From: Bradyrhizobium sp. WD16 | Lineage (GTDB): Bacteria; Pseudomonadota; Alphaproteobacteria; Rhizobiales; Xanthobacteraceae | Direction: 5' to 3' | Assembly (NCBI RefSeq): GCF_024181725.1 | Contig: NZ_CP028908.1 | Location: 3,523,501 to 3,587,500, forward strand | Length of the DNA stretch: 64,000 nucleotides | Shown: piece after piece, positions 17,572-26,575 of the stretch | Position numbering within the stretch: position 1 is the stretch's first letter | Layout: each line of letters begins with the position of its first letter | Program-made: the position numbers and the translations under genes | Notes under the pieces: generated by a model | The model's input: only the letters and a program-made list of their open reading frames with translations | Told to the model about the DNA's origin: nothing | Databases searched by the model: none

Positions 17572-17829
17572 GCACGCCCGGAATAGGAGCACGAACTGAT
17601 GGATCGCACTTCAAAGTGTCGCGCCACCGCTTCAGCCTCGAGGACCATCATGTGATTGCGAGCCGCCAGGAGCATGACTGCGCCGATGAGGCTAAGGCGC
17701 GGGAGATCGCCGACGAGATCGGCGAGGCATCGCGTCCAGGCTCAGCCGGAACTGGCGGACGGTCACCATGGTGTGGTCGTCCGCGACAGCGCCGATCGAG
17801 AGATCTATGCCGGCGCCGCTGGATCCTGA
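17568..17829 (+). pseudogene. Frameshifted small hypothetical gene
   Basis: The first frame gives about 50 sensible codons (HFKVSRHRFSLEDHHVIASR, then DCADEAKAREIADEIGE). Around 17720-17730 coding quality moves to the next frame, which continues HRVQAQPELADGHHGVVVRD and ADREIYAGAAGS before a stop at 17829. Both halves read as one small (about 85-residue) alpha/beta protein. A one-base gain or two-base loss has therefore broken it, unless the sequence has an error there. It overlaps the upstream gene by ATGA. Confidence 0.6.
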
Positions 17830-17994
17830 CGCACGTAAGCGTCGGCATTGATCGGGGCTCCAGCACCTCGGGAAACCAGGAGGAGCGGGGACAACACCCT
17901 GTGAACGACTGTGAATTGCGGGGAAAGTAAGCTCCCGTCAAGGAACGGCCGTCATTAGCTTGAGTTCTGATGGCGCGTTCCGGGAGAAACTTCC

Positions 17995-18216
17995 ATGCAA
18001 AAGTTCAGCTTTGGCCTGACCGACCTGACCTCCTTCGATAAGCCTGCGGGCGAGTACTGGCTGCACCATCCGGCCGGCGCCGCCCGGCGCGGCCGCCGCA
18101 TGGCCAAATCCCTTGCCAGGACCATGCCGCAAGCCATGCTCGCCGGCCTCTGCATCGTCGCGTTCGACGGCGCCGGAAACCTCGCCGCGGTGGTGCCGCT
18201 GGCGACGGTGCATTAG
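17995..18216 (+). CDS. Small phage hypothetical protein
   Basis: A 73-residue protein, basic in the middle (HHPAGAARRGRRMAKSLART) and hydrophobic at the C-terminus (MLAGLCIVAFDGAGNLAAVV). It is preceded by GGAGAAACTTCC. No family recognised. It lies between the broken small gene and the capsid gene; the 250 bases that follow hold no gene and may carry a promoter for the capsid unit. Confidence 0.45.
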   Translation: MQKFSFGLTDLTSFDKPAGEYWLHHPAGAARRGRRMAKSLARTMPQAMLAGLCIVAFDGAGNLAAVVPLATVH

Positions 18217-18466
18217 CGCCGCCACTGAAAATCGACTGGAACGCATCCGAGCCGGCGTCACGCGACGCCGGCTTCTTTGTTCGGGGCGCGCTGTTGTCGC
18301 CGTCCGGTTCGAGCGTTTCTGCGGCCTGCCGCCGCACTGCTGCTTTCTTCGACCGGCGGTCGTTAAGCGCCATTCGTCCCGCTCCGAAGCCGTCAATTCG
18401 GACAATCGCCGCGCATCCCCTGCCGGCGCCGATGTTCCGTTTCACCTTCATGCGGAGATCGCCATC

Positions 18467-19540
18467 ATGGCATCCACCACCTACGGCGTGAACGACACGC
18501 TTTCCAACAAGCTGTGGGCCAAGAAGCTCTCGGCCGAAGCCCTGAAGGAGACCTATTTCGGCCGCTTCATGGGCACGGGCTCGGACAACATGATCCAGCT
18601 CAAGAACGAGACCTCGACCAATGCCGGTGACAGCGTCACCTTCGGGCTGCGCATGCAGCTCTCCGGCGACGGCGTCACCGAGGCCCAGACCCTCCAGGGC
18701 AACGAGGAGAGCCTGACCACCTATTCCGACAAGGTGCTGATCAACGAACTCGCCCACGCGGTGCGGGTCCGCAACAAGAACACCATCGACGCCCAGCGCG
18801 TGCCGTTCTCGCTGCGCGACGAGGCCAAGCTCGGGCTCAAGGACTGGTTCTCGAACCGCTTCGACAGCGCGATGTTCAACCACCTCGCCGGCAACACGCT
18901 GGTGACGGACATGCGCTACGCCGGCAACAACACCATCACCGCGCCGTCGGCGGGGCGGATCTATCGCGGCGGCACCGCCAGCGACGACGCCGCGATCAAC
19001 ACCGACAACACCAGGACGTTCAATCTCGCGGTCATCGACGCCTGCGTCGAGCGCGCCGGCACCGCGACGCCGCTGATCCGGCCGATCAAGATCAACGGCG
19101 AGAACAAGTTCCTGATGTTCCTGCACGACTACCAGGTCACCGACCTGCGCACCAACACCAACAGCGGCCAGTGGCTCGACATCCAGAAGGCGGCGCTGGC
19201 CGGCGGCGCCGGCTCGAAGTCGCCGATCTATACCGGCGCCCTCGGCGAGTACAACGGCGTCATCCTGCACAAGTCGAACCGCATTCCCATGGGCGTCTCC
19301 AATGCCGGGGCACAGCAGACCTCGACCCGGCGCGCCGTGTTCTGCGGCGCCCAGGCCGGCGCGCTGGCCTTCGGCAAGGAGTTCTCGGACGGGGTCAATT
19401 ACAAATGGGTCGAAGACCTGTTCGACTACGAGCGCGAGCTCGGCGTCTCGGCCCAGACCATCTGGGGCGTCAAGAAGGCGGTGTTCAACGCCACCGACTT
19501 CGGCACCCTCGTCGCCACCACTTACGCCGTGGCGCACTGA
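18467..19540 (+). CDS. Major capsid protein, N4gp56 family
   Basis: A 357-residue protein. Family features are the N-terminal segment NDTLSNKLWAKKLSAEALKE, the conserved KNETSTNAGDSVTFGLRMQL stretch, YSDKVLINELAHAVRV, and a C-terminal FDYERELGVSAQTIWGVKKA. The N4gp56 family has the HK97 capsid fold and forms the icosahedral shell together with the scaffold encoded upstream. The start is the ATG at 18467 after GGAGATCGCCATC. It appears intact. Confidence 0.92.
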   Translation: MASTTYGVNDTLSNKLWAKKLSAEALKETYFGRFMGTGSDNMIQLKNETSTNAGDSVTFGLRMQLSGDGVTEAQTLQGNEESLTTYSDKVLINELAHAVRVRNKNTIDAQRVPFSLRDEAKLGLKDWFSNRFDSAMFNHLAGNTLVTDMRYAGNNTITAPSAGRIYRGGTASDDAAINTDNTRTFNLAVIDACVERAGTATPLIRPIKINGENKFLMFLHDYQVTDLRTNTNSGQWLDIQKAALAGGAGSKSPIYTGALGEYNGVILHKSNRIPMGVSNAGAQQTSTRRAVFCGAQAGALAFGKEFSDGVNYKWVEDLFDYERELGVSAQTIWGVKKAVFNATDFGTLVATTYAVAH

Positions 19541-19620
19541 GGCAAGGGCCCGGCTCCCGGCCGGGCCCGCTCGCCCTGATCCAAACGCTTCTCTCCTGAT
19601 CCAGAAAAGGACATTCAGTC

Positions 19621-20043
19621 ATGGCTACCGGAACCCCCGGCTCCACGGCGCGCCGCAATTCGAGCCAGCAGGTCGGCTACCTGCGCTTCTCCGTCAACTT
19701 CAACGACGCCGGCATCGCCGCCGGCGTCGGCAAGCAGTGGCTCCCGGCGGGCGCCCTGATCATCGGCACCGACGTTTACGTCGGCACCGCGTTCAATGCC
19801 GTCACGACCAACACCCTCAGCGTCGGCACCGTCGGCACCGTCGGCGACGCGGCGACCAACATCATCAACGCGCAGAATGTCGGCGCCGCCGGCCTCACCC
19901 AGAACGTCGCGCCGACCGGCGCGGCGCTCGGGCCGCTGGCAGCCGACAAGCAGGTCTATTTGACCTACGCGCAGACCGGCGCCGCGGCGACCGCCGGCCG
20001 GGCGACCGTCGTCGTCAAGTACGTCTGCGACAACGATCTCTGA
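19621..20043 (+). CDS. Phage capsid-associated hypothetical protein
   Basis: A 140-residue, glycine-, threonine- and alanine-rich beta protein with repeated TVGTVG motifs (TNTLSVGTVGTVGDAATNII). Its place directly behind the capsid gene suggests a head decoration or cement protein. The family is not recognised. It has a good ribosome-binding site (AAAAGGAC). Confidence 0.6.
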   Translation: MATGTPGSTARRNSSQQVGYLRFSVNFNDAGIAAGVGKQWLPAGALIIGTDVYVGTAFNAVTTNTLSVGTVGTVGDAATNIINAQNVGAAGLTQNVAPTGAALGPLAADKQVYLTYAQTGAAATAGRATVVVKYVCDNDL

Positions 20044-20130
20044 TCGTGGACGCGGCGATCTTCCTGATGCACTACGGCGCGGCGGCGATCGAGCCGCCGC
20101 GCCCGTCTTCCGAACCGAAGGTGACGGACA

Positions 20131-20760
20131 ATGGGAACGCTGGCCCAGCTCAAGGCGAACATCGCAAGCGATCTCAGCCGCGACGATCTGGCGAGCCAGA
20201 CCGCCGGCAAGATCGCCGACGCCGTCGCCGCGTACCAGAATGAGCGGTTCTGGTTCAACGTCTCGCGCAACTTCACCTTCGCGACGCTCGCCGGGCAGGT
20301 GGCCTATGGCGCCGCGGATCTGGCGACCATTCCCGACCTCATCCGGATCGACGCGATGTTCCTGCCGCGCAGCCAGTCGATCTATCCGCTCGACCGCTAC
20401 GAGCCGGCGGACTTCGAGGTCATCGCCGGCGGCATGAGCGGCGGCGGCCGGCCCACGGCCTTCACCTGCATCGACCAGCAGATCAGGCTGTGGCCGACGC
20501 CGACCGCGGTCTACACCCTGCGTCTCCACGGCCATTTCCGGCTGCCGGCGCCCGCCGGCGACGCCGACGGCAATGCCTGGACCACGGAAGCCGAGCATCT
20601 GATCAGGACCCACGCCAAGATGCTGCTCTATCTCGAGGTGCTCGAGGACATCGACGGCGCCACGCGGATGCAGGCGCAACTCCCCGGGCTCCTGGCCTCG
20701 CTGCGCAACGAGAGCTCGGCGCGGTCCTCGACCGGCGTCATCCAGGGCTCGGGGTGGTAG
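20131..20760 (+). CDS. Head-to-tail adaptor, P22 gp4-like
   Basis: A 209-residue protein. The N-terminal helical part (LAQLKANIASDLSRDDLASQ; AVAAYQNERFWFNVSRNFTF) and the later IRLWPTPTAVYTLRLHGHFR are typical of the gp4/'phage adaptor' proteins that close the portal ring in P22-like phages. A following AWTTEAEHLIRTHAKMLLYL helix is also conserved. It lies just upstream of the gp10-like gene, the same order as in P22-type modules. Confidence 0.8.
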   Translation: MGTLAQLKANIASDLSRDDLASQTAGKIADAVAAYQNERFWFNVSRNFTFATLAGQVAYGAADLATIPDLIRIDAMFLPRSQSIYPLDRYEPADFEVIAGGMSGGGRPTAFTCIDQQIRLWPTPTAVYTLRLHGHFRLPAPAGDADGNAWTTEAEHLIRTHAKMLLYLEVLEDIDGATRMQAQLPGLLASLRNESSARSSTGVIQGSGW

Positions 20761-20761
20761 G

Positions 20762-22172
20762 ATGGCGCTCGTCAGTTTCGGCGACTATCGCCCCGACGTC
20801 TCCGACTATGAGGCCCAGACCACGCGGACCATCGTCAACGTGGTGCCGCGCGGCGACGGCTACGGGCCGTTCCCCAGCCTGACGGTGCTGTCCGCGGCGC
20901 TCGGCTCGCGCTGCCGCGGCGCATTCGTGGCCTACAAGTCCGATGGCTCGGTCATCATCTTCGCGGCGACCGCGACCGATCTCTATACGATGGACAACAC
21001 CGCCTTCACCTGGACCAGGGTGTCCAAGGCCGGCGTGGCCTATTCCTCGGTGCCGGCCGGCGATCAGTGGCGCTTTGCCCAGTTCAATTCCCTGGTGATC
21101 GCGGTGCAGGCCAATGCCGTGCCGCAGGTCTTCGTTCTCGGCAGCTCGACGGCCTTCGTCGATCTCGCAGGCAGCCCGCCGCAGGCGCGCTATATCGATA
21201 TCGTCGGGCGCTTCGTGGTGCTTTCGGGCCTCATCTCCAACCCGAACCGGGTGCAGTGGTCGGGCCTCAACGACGTCAACGGCGCGACGAGCTGGACGCC
21301 GGGCGTCAATTCGTCGGACTACCAGGATCTGCCGGACGGCGGTTTCGTCCGCGGCGTCGCCGGTGATCTTCCAGATCGAACGCATCGTCCAGGACAAGGG
21401 CGTGTTCGGGCCCTGCAGCATCGTCCGCGCCGGGGTCTCGGTGTTCTTCTTCTCCACCCAGGGGTTTCACCGGATCGATCCCGGCGGCTTCCCGACCCCG
21501 ATCGGCCGCGAGCGGATCGACCGAACCTTCTTCGCCGATCTCGACCAGGCCAATCTGCAGCTCTTCGTCGGCGCGGTCGATCCGCGCAATTCCCGGATCA
21601 TGTGGGCCTACAAAAGCACCAACGGCGCCTCGAACCAGTTCGACAAGATCCTCGCTTACGACTTCGTGCTCGACAAATTCACGACCATCAGGATCAGCGG
21701 CGAATACCTGCTGCAGATCGCCCAGCCCGGGGTGACGCTGGAGGGGCTCGATCCGCTGGCGCCGGGCGGCTCGCTCGACGCCATGATCCAGTCGCTCGAC
21801 AACTTTTCGACCGCGAACACGCCCGAGCTCGGGTGCTTTGATGCCGCCCATGCGTTGAACTTCTTTCGCGGGCCGAACCTGGAGGCCGTGCTGGAGAGCG
21901 CCGAGCAGGGCACCGACGGCCGTCGGCTGAAGCTGCGCGGCTTCCGGCCCGTCAGCGATGCCCCGGCGGTTTACGGCTCGGCGAGCCGGCGCGAGACCCA
22001 GCAGCAGGCCGCGACGGCTGGCGCGGAAAGCCTGATCAATCCCGTCACCGGACGCTGCAACATGGTGGTGGATACGCGCTACAGCCGCTACCGCTGCCGC
22101 ATCCCGTCGGGAACGGCGTGGACCTTCATCGCCGGCGTCGAGCCGGATGTCATCCGGACAGGACTGCGATGA
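20762..22172 (+). pseudogene. Packaged-DNA stabilisation protein, P22 gp10-like, frameshifted
   Basis: Gp10 closes the portal and attaches the tail needle or spikes. The first frame runs from the ATG at 20762 to about 21360 (MALVSFGDYRPDVSDYEAQT to DLPDGGFVRGVAG), then enters nonsense. From about 21355 the second frame continues (SPVIFQIERIVQDKGVFGPC, RIDPGGFPTPIGRERIDRTF) to the stop at 22172. Family members normally have some 15-20 further residues between GVAGG and SPVIFQ; these are missing, so a small deletion with a frame change is likely (repeated TCGCCGG at the joint). The prophage should be unable to make a stable head. Confidence 0.82.
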
Positions 22173-22483
22173 GCGTTCTCGGCATCTCGACGCAGGAAAA
22201 AGACCTGACGAAATACGCGCTGGTGCTGCAGCAGCTGGCGGCCGGCCGGTCCAATGCCGCCGGGACGATCACGCTCAACGCGAACGCGACGACCTCGACC
22301 CAGACGCCGCCGAACTGCGCCGCCGGCAGCGCGGTGTTGTTGTTTCCCAGGACCGCCAATGCCGCGGCCGAGCTGGCCTCGGGCGCCTGCTACGTCAGCG
22401 CCGTCGGCAACCGGAGCTTCACCGTCAGCCATCGCAACAGCTCCCAGCTCGATCGGACGTTCTTCTATGTCTGCCTCGGTTGA
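22169..22483 (+). CDS. Small phage virion-associated protein
   Basis: A 104-residue, beta-rich, threonine- and asparagine-rich protein (AAGTITLNANATTSTQTPPN). It overlaps the gp10-like gene by ATGA. Proteins of this size in the same position in alphaproteobacterial podophages are hypothetical tail or needle-associated proteins; no specific role can be shown. Confidence 0.55.
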   Translation: MSVLGISTQEKDLTKYALVLQQLAAGRSNAAGTITLNANATTSTQTPPNCAAGSAVLLFPRTANAAAELASGACYVSAVGNRSFTVSHRNSSQLDRTFFYVCLG

Positions 22484-22883
22484 GACGCTCTGCGTCGCGC
22501 CGGACCGCATCCCGCAGATGTGGCCGCATGTGGCGCGCTGGCTGACCACGGCGGCGGAGCGCTGCGGCGACTGGACGCCGATGGCGCTGCTCGACGTGCT
22601 GGTCAAGGGCGAGGCGCTGCTCTGGGTGCTGTGGGACGGCGATCGGTTGAAGGCTGCCTGCGTCACCGAAGTGGTGATCGTGCCAAAGGGCAAGATCCTG
22701 CGGGTGCTGGCCTGCGGCGGCGGGCGCGCCGCGTCCTGGCCGCAGGCCTTCGCGCCGATCGAAGCCTATGCGCGGGAGCTTCGCTGCACCGCCATCCGCA
22801 TCGAGGGCCGCAAGGGCTGGCAGCGGGTGTTCGAGCGGCAACACTACAGGCTCGCATGGGTCTGCATCGAGAAGGGGCTTTGA
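22467..22883 (+). CDS. Phage internal protein with GNAT-like fold
   Basis: A 138-residue protein with the strand-helix pattern of a GNAT domain (KGEALLWVLWDGDRLKAACV; ILRVLACGGG; then FAPIEAYARELRCTAIRIEG and RKGWQRVFERQHYRLAWVCI). Similar short proteins are encoded in the internal-virion region of podophages. The acetyl-CoA-binding loop is poorly conserved, so activity is doubtful. It overlaps the previous gene by 17 bases. Confidence 0.6.
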   Translation: MSASVETLCVAPDRIPQMWPHVARWLTTAAERCGDWTPMALLDVLVKGEALLWVLWDGDRLKAACVTEVVIVPKGKILRVLACGGGRAASWPQAFAPIEAYARELRCTAIRIEGRKGWQRVFERQHYRLAWVCIEKGL

Positions 22884-22886
22884 GCG

Positions 22887-23747
22887 ATGGGCGGCACGTC
22901 CAAATCAACCCAGACCAGCACCTCGCAGGCGACACCTTACGCGGCGGCGCAAGGATCGATCGACAGCATTCTCGGCGCGCTCGGCGGCCAGATCGGCAAT
23001 GCCGGGCTGACGGCAAAGCAGAGCGGCGCGCTCAACTCCATCGAGAGCAACGCCGCCGCCGGCAATCCATATGCGGGCGCGATCGGCAACGCCGCGACCG
23101 GCCTCCTCAACGGCGGCGGCGCCCAGGCCAATGACGGCGCCATCGCATCGAACCTGAAAAACTACCAGGGCCTGCTGCAGCCCTACGCCTCCGGCGGCAT
23201 GATCGGCAACAACACGGCGCTCAAGGCGCAGCTCGACACCGCCGCGTCGGACGTGACCAACCAGGTCAACAGCCAGTTCGCCGCGGCGGGCCGCGACGGC
23301 TCGCCGGCGAACCTGCAGGCGCTCGGCCGTGGCATCACCCAGGCCCAGGCGCCGATCATCGCCGCGCAGTACAACCAGGATGTTCAGAACCAGCTGAACG
23401 CCGCGAACAGCATCTATGGCGCCGGCAACACCACGTACGGTCTCCTGAACCAGAACCAGGCCGCCGCCAATCAGAACCAGCAGGCGGGTGTCGGCGTCGC
23501 ATCCTCGGCTCTCGACGCCAACAACTGGGGTGCCAATCAGATCCTCAACGCCGAGCAGAACCGCTTTAACATCCCGACCAGCGATTATCAGACGTTGCTT
23601 GGCGCGATCTCGCCGGTCGCCCAGGCTTTCGGCACCAATACCGGTACCCAGAACAACACCAACACCATGAGTGGGGCCCAGCAGTTCGGCACTATCATGA
23701 GTGGCCTCGGCTCGCTGTTCGGCAAGATCCCGCTGAAATTCGGCTGA
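22887..23747 (+). CDS. Phage virion / DNA-ejection-type protein
   Basis: A 286-residue Ala-, Gly-, Asn- and Gln-rich protein (AANQNQQAGVGVASSALDAN; AAQYNQDVQNQLNAANSIYG) without enzyme motifs. Such low-complexity helical proteins in the internal-virion module of P22/N4gp56-type phages are candidates for ejection proteins (gp7/gp16-like). Assignment rests on position and composition. Confidence 0.6.
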   Translation: MGGTSKSTQTSTSQATPYAAAQGSIDSILGALGGQIGNAGLTAKQSGALNSIESNAAAGNPYAGAIGNAATGLLNGGGAQANDGAIASNLKNYQGLLQPYASGGMIGNNTALKAQLDTAASDVTNQVNSQFAAAGRDGSPANLQALGRGITQAQAPIIAAQYNQDVQNQLNAANSIYGAGNTTYGLLNQNQAAANQNQQAGVGVASSALDANNWGANQILNAEQNRFNIPTSDYQTLLGAISPVAQAFGTNTGTQNNTNTMSGAQQFGTIMSGLGSLFGKIPLKFG

Positions 23748-23754
23748 ACTGATC

Positions 23755-24362
23755 TTTTCGAGCCCGGAAAAACTTACGACCAGCCCGGCGGCAAGAGGAC
23801 AGGTGGTGCCGCCGTTTCTGGCCCGACCTCTTCGGACCGGCTGATCGACCCGAATCTAGGACCATCCTTGCCCGCTGCCAAGCCCTCCCAGTGGCTGCCG
23901 TTCGGATGGCTGCCGGCGCTGTCGCTCGAACTGCGGCGCCAACAGGACGGGAAACCGCTGCAATAGACAACTCCCGCCATCCTCGAGCCGGCACCTTCTC
24001 CAGTCCGCCATCTTCGATCTAAGGGGTGATCAATGCCGTTCTTTCTGTGGTCCCGCACGCCTGCCAACAACGGCACGGCCGATCCCACCTGTCCGTGGCC
24101 GGAGGGCATGGCGCCCGCCCAGGTCAACGACAGCGCCCGCGGCAACATGGCGCGGCTGCGCGAATTCGCCGACGACATCGCCGGCGCGATCGTCACCGCC
24201 GGGACCAGCTCGGCCTACACGGTCGCGAGCTATGAAACCTTCGACACGCTCGCGCATCTCGGCGGCAAGGTGCGGGCCATCATTGGCGCACTCGGCGCGG
24301 CAGGCCGCGGTGCACTGGCCACGGCCCGGCCCGGGCAGACAGACTCCGACGGCCGGCGCTAG
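23755..24362 (+). pseudogene. Duplicated fragment: 3' end of PBECR-like gene plus truncated collar-fibre gene
   Basis: From 23755 to 24268 the sequence repeats 26062-26575 with few differences (offset 2307 bases). It contains the last 70 codons of the PBECR-like frame (from KTYDQPGGKRTGGAAVSGPT) and the first 78 codons of the collar-fibre gene (start 24033, MPFFLWSRTPANNGTADPTC). At 24269 the similarity stops in the middle of the codon series GGK / GGN. The fibre frame then continues through unrelated sequence to a stop at 24362. This is a partial duplication, not a functional gene. Confidence 0.85.
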
Positions 24363-24694
24363 TGGCCCGGTTGAGCGGGCGCGTCGTCCGGCAACCGCTG
24401 CAGAGCGTGCTCCGGCGTCCAGGAATAGTTGCCCGGCGGCACCGGCGCTGATGCTGCGGCTTTGGGCTTCGAGAGCCACGCGTCCACCAGCGGCTCAGCC
24501 ACATAGACCCGCGCGAGCGTCCACGCGGCTATCGACAGCACGACACCGAGCAAAACGTACGGGCCGAGCGGGGTGAAGAACGGCTCACGCGGCTTCGGTC
24601 GATCGGACCGCCAATCCGCGGGGCTGAGGTCGACGACGCCGTCCTCGCGCGCGGGGGTATCCACATAAACAGCCTTGGAAGGTAATCGCTTCAT
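24359..24694 (-). CDS. Small single-pass membrane protein on the opposite strand
   Basis: A 111-residue protein with one transmembrane segment (PYVLLGVVLSIAAWTLARVY), a cytosolic N-terminus with charged residues and a proline-rich tail. Its ATG (24694-24692) overlaps the ATG of the plus-strand transglycosylase gene (24693-24695), so the two genes start back to back. It is the only minus-strand reading frame among the virion genes other than the methyltransferases. It could be a moron or lysis-related protein; family unknown. Confidence 0.45.
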   Translation of the reverse strand: MKRLPSKAVYVDTPAREDGVVDLSPADWRSDRPKPREPFFTPLGPYVLLGVVLSIAAWTLARVYVAEPLVDAWLSKPKAAASAPVPPGNYSWTPEHALQRLPDDAPAQPGH

Positions 24695-25391
24695 GGCCTA
24701 TGCCGACAATGTCGTTTCAGCGGAATCGGGCGGCGATCCCGACGCACGCAACGCGCGGTCCTCGGCGAGGGGGGCAGGGCAGTTCATCGACGGCACCTGG
24801 CTCGACATGATCGCGAGACACCGGCCGGACCTGGCCGAGGGGCGATCGCGCAGCGAGATCCTGGCACTGCGATCCGACAAGGATCTCTCCAAAGCCATGG
24901 TAGACGCTTATGCCGCCGACAATGCCGGCGCTCTGACCAGCGCCAGCCTGCCGGTGACGCCGGGCACCACGTATCTCGCACATTTCGCCGGTCCGCAAGG
25001 GGCGGTCGGGTTGTTTAACGCCGGACCCACAACTACCGCGGGCGCAATCCTGGGGCCCGCGGCCGTGAAGGCGAACCCCTTCCTGGCCGGCATGAGTGCC
25101 GCCGACGTGGCTGCCTGGGCAGATCGCAAGATGGGCGGAGCGGGGCGGCCGGCCTCGGCCGCGGCGCCACTGTCGATCGCCGGGCCGCCGCCGGGTCAGG
25201 AGTCCGCCGACATCGTTCCGGCAACGCCGAAGCCCGCACCGCGAGGCGCCATCCAGATTGGCGGGTCGAGCCCGGCGCCCGTCGATCTCGCCGCGCTGGC
25301 GCAGGTGCCGCAGCCGGCGCCGCTGCTCCTGCCGCAGCGAGCGAGGATCAATCTTGCCCAGGCCTATGGCCGGGCTTCATCGAGGGGGTGA
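24693..25391 (+). CDS. Phage internal virion protein with lytic transglycosylase domain
   Basis: A 232-residue protein. The N-terminal part has the catalytic motif of phage soluble lytic transglycosylases: the glutamate in ESGGDPDARN followed by SSARGAGQFIDGTWLDMI, the pattern 'E(s)ggd..a.n..s.A.G..Qf...tW'. It would open peptidoglycan locally during DNA ejection. The C-terminal half is alanine- and proline-rich. In related phages this domain sits in a larger internal virion protein; here it is short. The gene is followed at once by the broken PBECR-like gene. Confidence 0.75.
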   Translation: MAYADNVVSAESGGDPDARNARSSARGAGQFIDGTWLDMIARHRPDLAEGRSRSEILALRSDKDLSKAMVDAYAADNAGALTSASLPVTPGTTYLAHFAGPQGAVGLFNAGPTTTAGAILGPAAVKANPFLAGMSAADVAAWADRKMGGAGRPASAAAPLSIAGPPPGQESADIVPATPKPAPRGAIQIGGSSPAPVDLAALAQVPQPAPLLLPQRARINLAQAYGRASSRG

Positions 25392-25392
25392 C

Positions 25393-26273
25393 ATGGGAGT
25401 TCTGGACTATGTGTTGGATGGAAGCCGCGCCTCCAGGATCGCGCCGCTGGCGCTGCCCAACTCGGCGGCGCCGTTCGGCGTGCTCACCCCGCAAGAGCAG
25501 GCGCAGATTCCGGCGGGGCTTCCCGAGAAGTTAACTGCGGCCATGATCGACGGTCTCACAAACGTGATCGCGACGCCGGGTCGCATTCTGCAGTCGAAAG
25601 TCCCACTCACCACTGAGGATATGATCGGCCCGGCGCTGGACACCGCGCTGCTGCTGTCCGGCCCGAAGCCGCCGCCATTTGCGCGTCGGCTCGGCCTGCC
25701 GCCGCTTCCCCCGGGCGGCTGGGTGACCCACATCGGTCCGAATGGTCCGGTCGTGGAGGGGTTGCAGGGGAGGGCTGCCGAAGCAACCGATTGGCTCCGC
25801 TAGGCCGAGACCGGCGATGTGAGGGGGTGCTGGATCATCCAGAGGTGCAGGGGCCGGTCGACCTGATCTGGGGCAATGATCGTGGCGGTCTACAGCACAT
25901 CGACGGCAAGCACCCCGGTGCGGCAGACCGAATGCCGGAGATGTGGCAGGCGCTAAAAAGGGTCAGCGATAGCGCGAACAGGACGGTGCTGGAAAGCGGG
26001 CAGGCTCGCGCCGTGGTGCAGAAGGACTTTTTCGGCGAGCCGAAGAATTGGCTCAATACCTTCTTCGAACCCGGAAAGGCATACGACCAGCCCGGCGGCA
26101 AGAGGATTGGTGGTGCCGCCGATTCTGGCCCGACCTCTTCGAACCGGCTGATCGAGCCGAATCTAGGACCATCCTTGCCGGCTGCCAAGCCCTCCCAGTG
26201 GCTGCCGTTCGGATGGCTACCGGCGCTGTCGCTCGAGCTGCGGCGCCAACAGGACGGGAAACCACTGCAATAG
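25393..26273 (+). pseudogene. PBECR-like phage nuclease-domain gene, interrupted
   Basis: The first frame (25393-25803) has 136 codons, ends TDWLR and stops at TAG. The readable continuation in that frame (AETGDVRG) then gives way to another frame reading GVLDHPEVQGPVDLIWG and, later, EPKNWLNTFFEPGKAYDQPG up to 26273. This second half fits the phage PBECR domains (Barnase/EndoU/ColicinE5/RelE-like fold) that are often fused to virion proteins. One stop and one frame change separate the halves, so the gene is inactive as read. The last 70 codons are also present in the 23755 duplication. Confidence 0.65.
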
Positions 26274-26575
26274 ACAACTCCCGCCATCCTCGAGCCGGCA
26301 CCTTCTCCAGTCCGCCATCTTCGATCTAAGGGGTGATCAATGCCGTTCTTTCTGTGGTCCCGCACGCCTGCCAACAACGGCACGGCCGATCCCACCTGTC
26401 CGTGGCCGGAGGGCATGGCGCCTGCCCAGGTCAACGACAGCGCCCGCGGCAACATGGCGCGGCTGCGCGAATTCGCCGACGACATCACCGGCGCGATCGT
26501 CACCGCCGGGACCAGCTCGGCCTACACGGTCGCGAGCTATGAAACCTTCGACACGCTCGCGCATCTCGGCGGCAA
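26062..26575. repeat. Second copy of the 514-bp prophage duplication
   Basis: Offset 2307 bases from the copy at 23755-24268 with few mismatches. It includes the 3' end of the PBECR-like gene, a 66-bp non-coding stretch with TAAGGGGTGATCA before the fibre start, and the first 78 codons of the collar-fibre gene. This copy continues into an intact fibre gene, so it is probably the original and the one at 23755 the duplicate. Confidence 0.88.
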
